Shown: piece after piece, positions 1-7,193 of the stretch
Layout of the letters: every line of letters begins with the position of its first letter
Numbering within the stretch: position 1 is the first letter of the stretch
DNA from: Desulfuromonadaceae bacterium
Lineage (GTDB): Bacteria; Desulfobacterota; Desulfuromonadia; Desulfuromonadales; Geopsychrobacteraceae
Length of the DNA: 12,409 nt
Direction of reading: 5' to 3'
Assembly: GCA_013138655.1 (NCBI GenBank)
Contig: WTCI01000084.1
Location: 1-12,409, forward strand
Notes under the pieces: model-generated
What the model saw: the letters and a program-made list of their open reading frames with translations, nothing else
Database searches by the model: none
Told to the model about the DNA's origin: nothing
Made by a program: the position numbers and the translations under genes

Positions 1-1
1 G

Positions 2-1072
2 CGCCTTTGCAAGGCGCACAAGAAACGGCTCATCGGGGTTCTTCCCGAGGAGAGCTTTGCCTTTGCCGCCGGGCTTGAGCTGGAGAAGGACAGGGTTTGT
101 CTCCTTGTCGACTGGCGGATGTACGAAGTCCTGGGCGCCCTTGTCCACAACGGTTTTCCCGTAAGGGTCCACCGGGAACCGATTCAGGGCGGGGAGGAGG
201 GCCCGGATGCCATATCACGGCTCATCCATGAACTTCTGGGTGAGCAGCCGCAGGTGGATGAAATCATCATCGGCGGCGAAAAGGCCGAGGATGCAAATCT
301 CGAGGATGTCTTTACGCCGGGGAGCGGTGCGCGCGCCCGCATCTGGAATATGGAGGACGATCTCCACCTTGTGGAATTGATGAGAGGGGCGAAGCAGAAA
401 CACTGTCCGGGGACGTTGCCCCCCCGCTACATGGCCGCCATGGGGGCGGCCCAGCACTATGCGAGTGGAAAAAAAGGCGGCATCACCATCGATAACAGCG
501 TCCCCCTGAAGACGCGCTTGAAGGAAAATGTCCACACCCTTCCTCTGGTCATGATCGGCGTGCTGCTCCTGGGCATGGGCGGCGAATATCTTTATCTGAA
601 ACAGAAGCTCTTCCGTCTGGAGCACGGGATCGTTTCCTTCGAAGAGCAGAAGAAAGAGTTGCAGAAGGCGGCCAACAGTGAATCGAGTCTGAAAAAAAAG
701 TATCTGAGTCTAAAGGACAAAAAGAGAGACCTGCAAAGGAAAGAGGATCTGCTGTTGAAGGATATCCCGGCACGGCGCCAGGTCCTTGGCGAACTGATCA
801 AAGAGATCACCGAGCGGACCCCCGCAGATATCATGCTGGAAAAGTTTTACCAGTTTTCGGACATCGTCTACTTCATCGAGGGCACGTCCGCCGGCTCTTC
901 GTCCATAACCCAGTATGTGGTCGATCTGAAGGGGGCTGCGATTGTCAGGGAGTGCCGGCTGGAGCGGAGTCGGCAAGGTGTGAGTAAAGGAAAGGATTCC
1001 GGTTCAAGTGCCGATCGTGCCGGATCCTATCAATTTACCATCCGTTTAAGGCTGGAGGGTCCGCATGGCTAA
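2..1072 (+). CDS. gspL: GspL-like protein: PilM-like cytoplasmic domain fused to PilN-like part (5' partial)
   Basis: The frame is open from base 2, so the gene begins upstream; ATG 119 is internal. The 356 visible residues divide into three parts. Residues 1 to about 175 are soluble and fit the end of an actin-like PilM/GspL cytoplasmic domain. A single transmembrane helix follows at about 178-198 (LPLVMIGVLLLGMGG), then a Lys/Glu-rich coiled coil at about 200-260. The last part, about 260-356, is PilN/GspL-like (LGELIKEITERTPADIMLEKF, later YQFTIRLRLEG). In this family the protein recruits the assembly ATPase on the cytoplasmic side and pairs with PilO/GspM in the periplasm. In type IV pili PilM and PilN are separate proteins, so the fusion is the type II (GspL) arrangement. 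The stop overlaps the next start by 8 bases (ATGGCTAA), implying translational coupling. The domain calls come from residue pattern and gene order. Confidence 0.8.
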   Translation, partial: RLCKAHKKRLIGVLPEESFAFAAGLELEKDRVCLLVDWRMYEVLGALVHNGFPVRVHREPIQGGEEGPDAISRLIHELLGEQPQVDEIIIGGEKAEDANLEDVFTPGSGARARIWNMEDDLHLVELMRGAKQKHCPGTLPPRYMAAMGAAQHYASGKKGGITIDNSVPLKTRLKENVHTLPLVMIGVLLLGMGGEYLYLKQKLFRLEHGIVSFEEQKKELQKAANSESSLKKKYLSLKDKKRDLQRKEDLLLKDIPARRQVLGELIKEITERTPADIMLEKFYQFSDIVYFIEGTSAGSSSITQYVVDLKGAAIVRECRLERSRQGVSKGKDSGSSADRAGSYQFTIRLRLEGPHG

Positions 1073-1646
1073 ACCCGGGATGACAAAGACCCAGCAGATT
1101 CTCGTTGTGGTGGCCGTCACAATGATCTCTCTCTATTTTTTCCTCAGCAAGGTTCACGACCCTTTGAGCGAGGAACTCAAAGTCGCCATAGAAAAAAACA
1201 ATACCCTGGTCGAGGCGATAAACGAGCTCAATAAGGAGCCGGTCACAACGGCTGGGATTCAGGTATCGATAAAAAAACTCACCCCTGAAGTGAGTGAGCT
1301 CGAAGCCGAACTGAAAAAGCTTCAAGCCTCTGTGCTGACGCCCGGGGATATCGTCGAAGAAATCATCATGCGGGTGAACGAAATCGCCTCGAACAACGGC
1401 CTTCTGGTCAAGGAACTGGTGCCGGTGAAAGCAGGCGATGCCAAGCTGAGTCCGGGGGTATTAAAGGAGCAGAAGGAATTTGACCGGTCCTGTTACCACA
1501 TGAAGATCTCCGGCGATTTCATCGATTTTTATACCTTTATACGTGAATTGAACACCATCGAGTACCTCGTTAACGTCACGAATTTTTCCGTGGAAAGCGC
1601 TGGTGAAGCCGGGCGGGTGAATGTGGATATGCTGGTAATTATTTAA
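1065..1646 (+). CDS. pilO: PilO/GspM-like inner-membrane alignment protein
   Basis: This 193-residue bitopic protein has a short basic cytoplasmic tail, one transmembrane helix at about 12-28 (ILVVVAVTMISLYFFL), a periplasmic coiled coil at about 33-105, and a C-terminal ferredoxin-like PilO domain at about 108-193. The segment YHMKISGDFIDFYTFIRELN, followed by IEYLVNVTNFSVE, matches the usual PilO pattern (strand, G-x-F/Y, 'FxxF/LxxL', then a 'lv.v..~~' strand). PilO/GspM pairs with PilN/GspL to form the periplasmic ring that joins the cytoplasmic motor to PilP and the secretin. The length is normal for the family (about 180-210). Its ATG lies inside the stop of the upstream gene, so it is probably translated by coupling. 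The gene order PilM/N-PilO-PilP-PilQ supports the assignment strongly. Confidence 0.87.
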   Translation: MAKPGMTKTQQILVVVAVTMISLYFFLSKVHDPLSEELKVAIEKNNTLVEAINELNKEPVTTAGIQVSIKKLTPEVSELEAELKKLQASVLTPGDIVEEIIMRVNEIASNNGLLVKELVPVKAGDAKLSPGVLKEQKEFDRSCYHMKISGDFIDFYTFIRELNTIEYLVNVTNFSVESAGEAGRVNVDMLVII

Positions 1647-1667
1647 AAGAAGGCTGAAGGTACGAGC

Positions 1668-1691
1668 TGTGAGGTGTGAGGTGTGAGGTGT
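1668..1691 (+). repeat. Heptamer tandem tract TGTGAGG x3
   Basis: Three exact copies of TGTGAGG occupy 1668-1688, followed by an imperfect fourth (TGTGTAG, 1689-1695) that runs directly into the GTAG of the palindromic repeat starting at 1692. Confidence 0.8.
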
Positions 1692-1723
1692 GTAGGGTGG
1701 GTGCAACGAAGTGTAACCCACCG
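1692..1723 (+). repeat. REP-like palindromic repeat, copy 1
   Basis: GTAG is followed by GGTGGGT (1696-1702), a 13-base loop (GCAACGAAGTGTA) and ACCCACC (1716-1722), giving a perfect 7-bp stem. The loop matches that of the copy at 7149 at 11 of 13 positions, so these are copies of one element. GTAG ahead of a palindrome is the hallmark described for REP sequences. No T-run follows, so it is not a standard intrinsic terminator. Confidence 0.75.
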
Positions 1724-1729
1724 ATTGAT

Positions 1730-1778
1730 CTGAGGGCTGAGGGCAATAGATTTTTTAGCCTCGAACCTCGAACCTGAA
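1730..1778 (+). repeat. Further heptamer tracts: CTGAGGG x2 and CCTCGAA x2
   Basis: CTGAGGG is repeated twice at 1730-1743, and CCTCGAA twice at 1759-1772 with a partial third (CCTGAA) after it. Both have period 7 but unrelated sequences. They share the 180-base gap before the PilP-like gene with the heptamer tract and palindrome at 1668-1723. Confidence 0.65.
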
Positions 1779-1814
1779 CACCTAAGCAGTTACTTGTTTT
1801 TTTAAATGTCAATC

Positions 1815-1819
1815 AGGAG
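1815..1819 (+). promoter_or_regulatory. Ribosome binding site deciding the PilP-like start
   Basis: AGGAG sits 7 bases before ATG 1827. It selects this start over the in-frame ATG 1806, which has only AT-rich sequence before it and would put extra residues ahead of a clean signal peptide. Confidence 0.75.
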
Positions 1820-1826
1820 TGATTCC

Positions 1827-2363
1827 ATGAAAAAGGGATTTATACGAAACGGTGTCATAGCCATTGTGCTGGGCGCAGCCCTGGCGGCGGCTGCTCAGGC
1901 GGCTGATCCTGCCTTTGGCAAGACAATGGAAGTCCCTGTGGAAAGCAGCGGTGAGATTGGTATGGAGGTCTGGGAGAAAGGGTTTGGCAAGCCGATGAGG
2001 AATCCTTTTTCCAGGCCGGTTGTAAGAAGGGATGTGCGGGTTGAAAACCCGAATAAGGCGACGAATAAGGATATTGTCTTCGATGGTTCACAATGCGATT
2101 TTCCCATGAATATGGCAAGTCTTCGTGGACGCAGCCTCCCCCGTATAAAGGTTACAGGGGTCATGATGGTCGATGAAAAGGTCGCCGCCGTCGCCAATGT
2201 CGGGGATGTGGGAACGATCATATTAAGGGCCAACGAAAGGGTCCTTCTTGCAAACAGCGCCATGGGGCAAAAGGAAGCCTCCTGGTTTTTGGTCAAGGCG
2301 ATAAAGCAGGACGGCATGACCATCCAGCTCGACGACGGCACATTGGTCCATGGGAGATTCTAG
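1827..2363 (+). CDS. pilP: PilP/GspC-like periplasmic protein that docks on the secretin
   Basis: This 178-residue exported protein starts at ATG 1827, chosen by the AGGAG seven bases upstream; an in-frame ATG at 1806 would add seven residues. It has a type I signal peptide at 1-25 (MKKGF...GAALAAAAQA) with likely cleavage AQA|AD. A linker holds the RNPF motif at 58-61, typical of PilP and the GspC homology region. A compact beta-rich domain follows at about 90-178 (IKVTGVMMVDEKVAAVANVG...). In the family this domain contacts the secretin N-domains and links the outer-membrane channel to the PilN/PilO or GspL/GspM ring. PilP proteins are often lipoproteins; no lipobox cysteine is visible here, so it is predicted soluble in the periplasm. 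It lacks the GspC membrane helix and PDZ domain. It lies between PilO and the secretin, the expected place. Confidence 0.8.
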   Translation: MKKGFIRNGVIAIVLGAALAAAAQAADPAFGKTMEVPVESSGEIGMEVWEKGFGKPMRNPFSRPVVRRDVRVENPNKATNKDIVFDGSQCDFPMNMASLRGRSLPRIKVTGVMMVDEKVAAVANVGDVGTIILRANERVLLANSAMGQKEASWFLVKAIKQDGMTIQLDDGTLVHGRF

Positions 2364-2372
2364 AAAAGCCCT

Positions 2373-2432
2373 GTGGGGTGGATGGTAACCCACCAACAAT
2401 AAAAACAAATCGGTGGGTTCCACCCACCCTAC
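2373..2432. repeat. Head-to-head pair of REP-like palindromic repeats, copies 2 and 3
   Basis: The left unit at 2373-2394 (GTGGGGTGG...AACCCACC) is nearly the reverse complement of the right unit at 2411-2432 (CGGTGGGTTC...ACCCTAC), with an A-rich spacer between. The right unit is itself a hairpin: GGTGGGT 2412-2418, loop TCC, ACCCACC 2422-2428. It ends in CTAC, which is GTAG on the minus strand. A paired inverted arrangement of this kind is common for REP elements. The pair fills most of the gap between the PilP-like gene and the secretin gene. Confidence 0.75.
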
Positions 2433-2490
2433 GGATGGGCACAGGGGAGAGAGTAAAAAACTATATGGTTTGGAGATACTCGGTTTGGGA

Positions 2491-4290
2491 ATGAATGTGC
2501 GTAAAGCGTCGAAAAACATCCTGCTGTTGGTTCCGGTCTTGGTGTTTCTGCTGGTAAGCGCCTGGCCATGTCCGATCATGGCCGGGTCCGGTGCCAAGGG
2601 GAATATCGCGGTCTTTGATTTCCACGGTGCGCCGCTGGCGGAGGTACTGCAGCTTTTTACGGAGCTGACCGGGAAAAATGTTGTGGCCACCCCTGACATA
2701 CAGGGGCTTGAGATATCGCTGTACCTGCAGGTCGTAGACCCCAAAGTGGCCCTGGAAACTCTATGCAAGAACTACAACCTCTGGTACACGGAAGAGTCCA
2801 GCGTGATCCGGGTCATGCAGGTGGAGGAGTACGGGCGTGAACTGGTCCTGAGACGGGACGAGAAGACAAGGGTCTTCAACTTGAAATATGCCTCTTGTCT
2901 TGCGCTTGCGGATGCGGTCTCCCGTATTTTTGGGGACAAACTCAAGTACGATCCGCCGAAGGATGTGCAAAGCTACGGGCATGTGGGGACCGACAAGTTC
3001 CCTTCCATAGGTGAGGAGATATCCATTTCCGGGGGCGGAAGCGGCACAGGCACAGTCAGCCCCAAAGGAGGGAGGGGGGCCATAGAGGCGGGAGGCGTCT
3101 ATATGCAGAAGGAGGATCTCTCCCGGCTGAGACAGATCGCGGCCGCCGGAGGAGAGGTCTCAGTCGAGCAATTGCTTCAGTACCGGGTCGGCCAGGCCCT
3201 GGGCCTGCTCACCGTCTTCCCGAGGAACAATGCCATTATCGCGCGCTCCGTAGACACCCGTTTACTTGATGATGTCGAGGCCTTCATCAAGGAGTTGGAT
3301 ACCCCCACAAGGCAGGTCATGCTGGAGTGCAAGATCCTCGAGATTGCCCTGGGTGACGGTTTCGATTCGTTTTTTGACATATCCATAACGTCCGGGGGCA
3401 AGTTTTACGGCAGGGATGATGTGGGCAGACCGACGGATTTGCGCCCGGACACCAAGGGCATTACCGGTATCGATCTGTTGAATGTGCCGTCCTTGGCTGA
3501 AAGCACCCTGAAGTTCGTCTTCATCGACAAACAACTCCAGGCACGGTTTGAAATGCTTGAGAAGACGGACCGGGTCCGGAAGATCGCCACGCCCCTCGCG
3601 CTTTGCGCCAACAACGCCTCGGCCAAGTTTTTTCAGGGGGTTGAATCTCCCGTGCGCAAGGGCTACACCGTGACGGATGAAAGACGTGACGCGGAGGGTA
3701 ATGTGACTGCCTCTGCATCAGTGAAAACAGATTATTCCATGGAAGAACTGGGCGTCACACTTGAGATAGCTCCCCTCATCAACATGGATCGTACGGTCAC
3801 TTTAAAGATCGCCACCGAGGTGTCCACGTTAAACGTCGGGGGCGGCCCGCCCTTTAACTATACCGTTGGCGGGGTCCCGCAGGTCGGGCAGACCGATACC
3901 ATGCAAAAAACCGTGATCGAGGACATTATCGTTGCCATGGACGGCCAAACCCTTGCCTTGGGGGGGCTGATTCAGGAAGAGGATATAACGTACATCAAGA
4001 AAGTTCCTGTTTTAGGGGATATCCCTCTTCTCAGCTTCTTTTTTCGGTCGACGGGGATCAAGAAAGAACAGAAAGAGATCGTCTTTTGCATTACCCCTCA
4101 CATTATCATGGCCCCGGACGAGACCGAGGCTGTTAATGAACGCATCATGAAGGATCTTTCCGAACACCCGTTTTACCGGGAGGGAAGCAAGCGGATTTTG
4201 CGTTATGACCGGGATGGGGACGCTGTAGAGAGTTTCGACCAGGCGGACAATGAAGAGAAGGAAGGGGCGCACAGGGATGAACAACCTTAA
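2491..4290 (+). CDS. gspD: Outer-membrane secretin, GspD/PilQ family
   Basis: This 599-residue protein forms the multimeric outer-membrane channel. ATG 2491 is preferred because it opens a good signal peptide (about 1-31, NILLLVPVLVFLLVSAW). The longer in-frame GTG at 2413 lies inside a palindromic repeat, and TTG 2485 with GGAG nine bases upstream is a possible alternative. Residues about 38-110 look like an STN/N0 domain (FDFHGAPLAEVLQLFTELTG), then an N1-type domain. A Gly/Ser-rich low-complexity insert spans about 172-200, and another N-domain ends near 'ELDTPTRQVMLECKILEI'. The secretin barrel core follows, with the signature VPVLGDIPLL at 505-512 and beyond and a late KEIVFCITPHII strand. 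The C-terminus is charged. It is shorter than typical GspD (about 650-700), with fewer N-domains. No pilotin gene is visible. It overlaps the next gene by 14 bases if that one starts at 4277. Confidence 0.93.
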   Translation: MNVRKASKNILLLVPVLVFLLVSAWPCPIMAGSGAKGNIAVFDFHGAPLAEVLQLFTELTGKNVVATPDIQGLEISLYLQVVDPKVALETLCKNYNLWYTEESSVIRVMQVEEYGRELVLRRDEKTRVFNLKYASCLALADAVSRIFGDKLKYDPPKDVQSYGHVGTDKFPSIGEEISISGGGSGTGTVSPKGGRGAIEAGGVYMQKEDLSRLRQIAAAGGEVSVEQLLQYRVGQALGLLTVFPRNNAIIARSVDTRLLDDVEAFIKELDTPTRQVMLECKILEIALGDGFDSFFDISITSGGKFYGRDDVGRPTDLRPDTKGITGIDLLNVPSLAESTLKFVFIDKQLQARFEMLEKTDRVRKIATPLALCANNASAKFFQGVESPVRKGYTVTDERRDAEGNVTASASVKTDYSMEELGVTLEIAPLINMDRTVTLKIATEVSTLNVGGGPPFNYTVGGVPQVGQTDTMQKTVIEDIIVAMDGQTLALGGLIQEEDITYIKKVPVLGDIPLLSFFFRSTGIKKEQKEIVFCITPHIIMAPDETEAVNERIMKDLSEHPFYREGSKRILRYDRDGDAVESFDQADNEEKEGAHRDEQP

Positions 4291-5386
4291 GATGGCAGTC
4301 AAAGAAAAGTCCGGCTATCCATACGATATCGATGCCCTGCTGCAAAAGACTTTGGATCTGGAAGGTTCGGATCTTCACATCACGGTCAATTCACCTCCAC
4401 TGGTACGGGTGGATGGAGAGCTTGAAATGTTCAACATGCCCAAGCTTTCCGGGGAAAATATCCGTGACCTCATCAACCCCATTCTGAGCGAAAAACAGAT
4501 GGCGGTTCTCGAGGAGAAATCCTCTGTCGATCTGGCCTATTCGTTTGGAACGGATACGAGATTTCGCATCAACGTATTTTATCAGCGGGGGGCTATGTCC
4601 GCCGTTTTACGGCGCCTCCCATCCCTTAAGCTTGGTCTGGAGTCTCTGGGGCTGCCCCCGCTTGTCCATTCGTTTTCCGAACTTAAGGACGGCCTTGTGC
4701 TGGTTACCGGGCCCACCGGTTCGGGTAAAACCACAACCCTGGCGGCCATCATCGATCTGATAAACCGCCATAAGTCCTGTCATATCATCACCATTGAGGA
4801 CCCGACAGAATTCGTCCATGCCAATATCAAGTCCCTTCTTACACAGAGGGAGCTTTATACCGACGTGCCTTCCTTTGCCAGTGCATTGAGGGACGCTCTG
4901 CGCGAAGACCCTGACGTCATCCTGATCGGTGAGTTGAGGGATCTCGACACCATGAGGATGGCGGTAATGGCCGCCGAGACCGGGCATCTCGTCTTTTCCA
5001 CCCTCCATTCGAGAGACAGCGTCTCCTCCCTGAACCGCATGATCGGCGTCTTCCCGGTCGAGGAGCAGGCGCAGATAAGACAGCAGATTTCCGGCACCCT
5101 GAAGGGGGTTATCTCCCAGCGGCTCTTGAAGAGCGCAAGCGGCTCAGGGAGGCACCCTGCCGTGGAGGTGATGAAGGTCAATACCGCCATTGCCAACCTG
5201 ATACGGACCAGCAAGCTGGAACAGATATATTCCCTGATAGAGATGGGGGGCAAGGAAGGGATGCAGACCATGGAGTATTGTCTGTTCATGCTCTACAAGG
5301 CGGGAAAGATCGACAAAGAGACCGCCCTTCGCATGGCCAAGAATGAGTCGATACTGCGACCCAGGCTGGAGAGGATCGATGGCTGA
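4277..5386 (+). CDS. pilT: PilT-family (retraction-type) hexameric ATPase
   Basis: This cytoplasmic secretion ATPase has 369 residues from ATG 4277, or 378 from the in-frame ATG 4250. The first is preferred because purine-rich AAGGGG (4262-4267) lies nine bases upstream. The length and lack of a long N-terminal domain fit PilT (about 345-370), not GspE/PilB. Visible motifs are DLEGSDLHI near the N-terminus, Walker A GPTGSGKTT at 145-153, an Asp box TIEDPTEFVH, Walker B DPDVILIGE at 211-219 with the catalytic Glu, and the His box TGHLVFSTLH. The C-terminal AIANLIR at 304-310 is close to the PilT-specific AIRNLIRE motif. GMQTMEY further on is also PilT-like. In type IV pili PilT drives fibre disassembly on the PilC platform. 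It overlaps the secretin gene upstream and the GspE gene downstream (ATGGCTGA), so the three are translationally coupled. A PilU-like role cannot be excluded. Confidence 0.88.
   Translation: MNNLKMAVKEKSGYPYDIDALLQKTLDLEGSDLHITVNSPPLVRVDGELEMFNMPKLSGENIRDLINPILSEKQMAVLEEKSSVDLAYSFGTDTRFRINVFYQRGAMSAVLRRLPSLKLGLESLGLPPLVHSFSELKDGLVLVTGPTGSGKTTTLAAIIDLINRHKSCHIITIEDPTEFVHANIKSLLTQRELYTDVPSFASALRDALREDPDVILIGELRDLDTMRMAVMAAETGHLVFSTLHSRDSVSSLNRMIGVFPVEEQAQIRQQISGTLKGVISQRLLKSASGSGRHPAVEVMKVNTAIANLIRTSKLEQIYSLIEMGGKEGMQTMEYCLFMLYKAGKIDKETALRMAKNESILRPRLERIDG
5368..5374 (+). promoter_or_regulatory. Ribosome binding site deciding the GspE start
   Basis: GGAGAGG lies four bases before ATG 5379 (GGAG is seven away). 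This favours 5379 over the upstream in-frame ATG 5343, which would place twelve residues with no family resemblance (MSRYCDPGWRGS) in front of the protein. Confidence 0.65.
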
Positions 5387-7040
5387 TATCGTTCATACCA
5401 GATTTACCCAGAACAAAGGGAGAGCCCCTGCAGCCCGGCGAAACATCGGCGATCAGCTCATTGAGGCGGGAAAGGTTTCCGAGGCTGAAATCAAGGAGGC
5501 GTTGCGACTGAAGGCCATTGAGGGGATCCTGATAGGCCAGGCCATGGTTAAGCTCGGCATGGTGACTGAGGAGGATGTCGCCAGGGCCGTGGCCGAAACG
5601 AAAAACCTCAAATATGTGGATCTGGAAGAAGAGACACCCCCCCCTGAATTGACCAGGCTTATTCCCCGGCAGCTCGCGGAGCGTTACCGTATCATCCCCC
5701 TTAAAAAGAGGGGCAAAGTCCTGGATGTAGCCGTAGACCGCCCTCTGCCCGTTCAGGTCCTGAGAAATCTGGAACGGGTCAGTAAAAGCGCTATTGAGCA
5801 ACACATTGCCGCTACCGGCAAGCTTATCGACAGCATCGCACTCCTTTATGATGCCAGTGCCGTACCGGACATGGGGGGGGCGACAGCTGTCGATATCGTG
5901 GATGAGATGATAAAGCGGGCGATCAGGATGAAAGCCTCGGATATCCACATCGAACCGTTTGAAGACAGGGTATGCCTGAGATTGCGGGTGGACGGCATGC
6001 TCCAGGAGATCGAGACCTATTCCCCCGATCTGCTTCCCAGCCTCACCTCCCGGATAAAGGTGATGGCGAACCTGAATATTGCGGAGAAGAGAGCCCCCCA
6101 GGATGGCGCCATCGTCTATCAGAATGATCGTTATGCGTTGGATCTGCGTGTCTCAACCATCCCGGCCATTCACGGCGAAAAGATCGTCATGCGCCTTTTG
6201 GCCGGTCAGGGATATCAGCTCAAGATGGATCAGATAGGGCTCTCAGATGAGGAACTTGAGAGGTTTTCGAAGATCATCAACAGACCCTACGGCATCCTCC
6301 TGATTGTGGGTCCGACGGGTTCAGGCAAATCCACGACCCTGAGCGCGGCGCTCAACACCATCAAGCGACCGGATATCAATATCACCACGGTTGAGGACCC
6401 GGTGGAATACAAGATCGATGGGATAACCCAGGTCCATGTCGGCCGGAGCGACAAGATAGACTTCGCCAGCGCCCTTCGCTCCATCCTTCGTCAGGATCCC
6501 GACGTGATCATGGTCGGAGAGGTGAGGGACCGGGAAACGGCTGAAATATCCCTGAAAGCAGCGCTCACCGGTCACATGGTTTTCACCACGCTGCACACCA
6601 ATGATGCCCCCAGCGCTCTTCCCAGGCTGATTGACATGGGCTGCGAGCCTTTTCTGGTCAGCTCCTCAGTACGGGGGATACTGGCCCAGCGTCTGGTCAG
6701 GCGACTTTGCCCCAAGTGCAGGGAGCCCTATGAGCCGACCAGGGAAGAGATAATCGGCTTTGACCTAGACCCCGATCAGGTGACTGGTCCCTGGTACAGA
6801 AAAAAGGGCTGCCCCGCTTGTCTGGGTACCGGATACAAGGGCCGGATGGGCATTTTTGAACTCCTCGAAGTAAATGAGGCCATCCAAAGGGAAGTCATGG
6901 CGGGAGCTCCCTCCGAGAGGATAAAACAAGTGGCAAGAAAACAGGGAAAGATGAAGACCCTCAGGGAGGACGCGATCCGCAAGGTGATGATGGGTGTTAC
7001 ATCTGCTGAAGAACTTTTCAGGGTTACCCTGGATGATTGA
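5379..7040 (+). CDS. gspE: GspE/PilB-type assembly ATPase
   Basis: This 553-residue cytoplasmic ATPase polymerises pseudopilins. An N-terminal MshEN/GspE-N domain spans about 20-150 and has two related helical repeats (IGDQLIEAGKVSEAEIKEAL and LIGQAMVKLGMVTEEDVARA). The N2 domain follows (MKASDIHIEPFEDRVCLRLR). The core has Walker A GPTGSGKST at 311-319, Asp box TTVEDPVEY, Walker B DPDVIMVGE at 373-381 and His box TGHMVFTTLHTND. A zinc-binding tetracysteine is complete: CPKC at 444-447 and CPAC at 478-481, as in GspE and PilB but not PilT. Start 5379 was chosen from the GGAGAGG upstream and because it overlaps the pilT stop (ATGGCTGA). MshEN domains of some homologues bind cyclic di-GMP. Here the usual leading Arg-Leu-Gly reads Asn-Ile-Gly, so binding is uncertain. 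Length is normal. Confidence 0.95.
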   Translation: MADIVHTRFTQNKGRAPAARRNIGDQLIEAGKVSEAEIKEALRLKAIEGILIGQAMVKLGMVTEEDVARAVAETKNLKYVDLEEETPPPELTRLIPRQLAERYRIIPLKKRGKVLDVAVDRPLPVQVLRNLERVSKSAIEQHIAATGKLIDSIALLYDASAVPDMGGATAVDIVDEMIKRAIRMKASDIHIEPFEDRVCLRLRVDGMLQEIETYSPDLLPSLTSRIKVMANLNIAEKRAPQDGAIVYQNDRYALDLRVSTIPAIHGEKIVMRLLAGQGYQLKMDQIGLSDEELERFSKIINRPYGILLIVGPTGSGKSTTLSAALNTIKRPDINITTVEDPVEYKIDGITQVHVGRSDKIDFASALRSILRQDPDVIMVGEVRDRETAEISLKAALTGHMVFTTLHTNDAPSALPRLIDMGCEPFLVSSSVRGILAQRLVRRLCPKCREPYEPTREEIIGFDLDPDQVTGPWYRKKGCPACLGTGYKGRMGIFELLEVNEAIQREVMAGAPSERIKQVARKQGKMKTLREDAIRKVMMGVTSAEELFRVTLDD

Positions 7041-7089
7041 ATCAAAATTTGGGACATGGATGAACACGGAAAAGGCAGATGAAAGCAAT

Positions 7090-7144
7090 TTCGGGTTTCG
7101 AATTTGGAATTTTGAATTATAAACCTTCAGCCTTATGCCTTTAG
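7090..7144 (+). repeat. Two degenerate heptamer tracts
   Basis: Bases 7090-7117 read as four diverged 7-mers, TTCGGGT TTCGAAT TTGGAAT TTTGAAT. Bases 7124-7144 read as three, CCTTCAG CCTTATG CCTTTAG. Both tracts lie just ahead of the palindromic repeat at 7149 in the 153-base gspE-gspF gap. The first part of that gap (7041-7089) shows no clear structure. Confidence 0.6.
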
Positions 7145-7148
7145 CCCC

Positions 7149-7180
7149 GCAGGGTGGGTGAAACGAAGCGTAACCCACCG
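7149..7180 (+). repeat. REP-like palindromic repeat, copy 4
   Basis: GCAG (diverged GTAG) precedes GGTGGGT 7153-7159, the 13-base loop GAAACGAAGCGTA and ACCCACC 7173-7179. Stem and loop length are identical to the copy at 1692. It ends 13 bases before the gspF ATG and so occupies the region where a ribosome binding site would be expected. Confidence 0.75.
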
Positions 7181-7193
7181 AGCTATCTAAAAA

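Noticed and set aside
119..121. ATG 119 as the start of the GspL-like gene
   Set aside because: The same frame is open back to base 2 with sensible sequence, so the gene simply enters the window from the left.
1696..1722. Intrinsic terminators at the palindromic repeats
   Set aside because: None of the hairpins is followed by a T-run, and the genes on both sides belong to one functional cluster.
1725..1752. Sigma-70-like promoter (TTGATC, 16 bases, TAGATT)
   Set aside because: The boxes are weak and overlap repeat tracts; chance occurrence is likely in a gap of this size.
1797..1803. T-run as a terminator before the PilP-like gene
   Set aside because: No stable stem precedes it.
2413..2490. 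N-terminal extension of the secretin from GTG 2413
   Set aside because: The GTG lies in the stem of a palindromic repeat, and the 26 extra residues would put a polar stretch ahead of the signal peptide.
5286..5948. Minus-strand ORF of 220 codons
   Set aside because: It is antisense to the start of gspE and has no recognisable domain or ribosome binding site.
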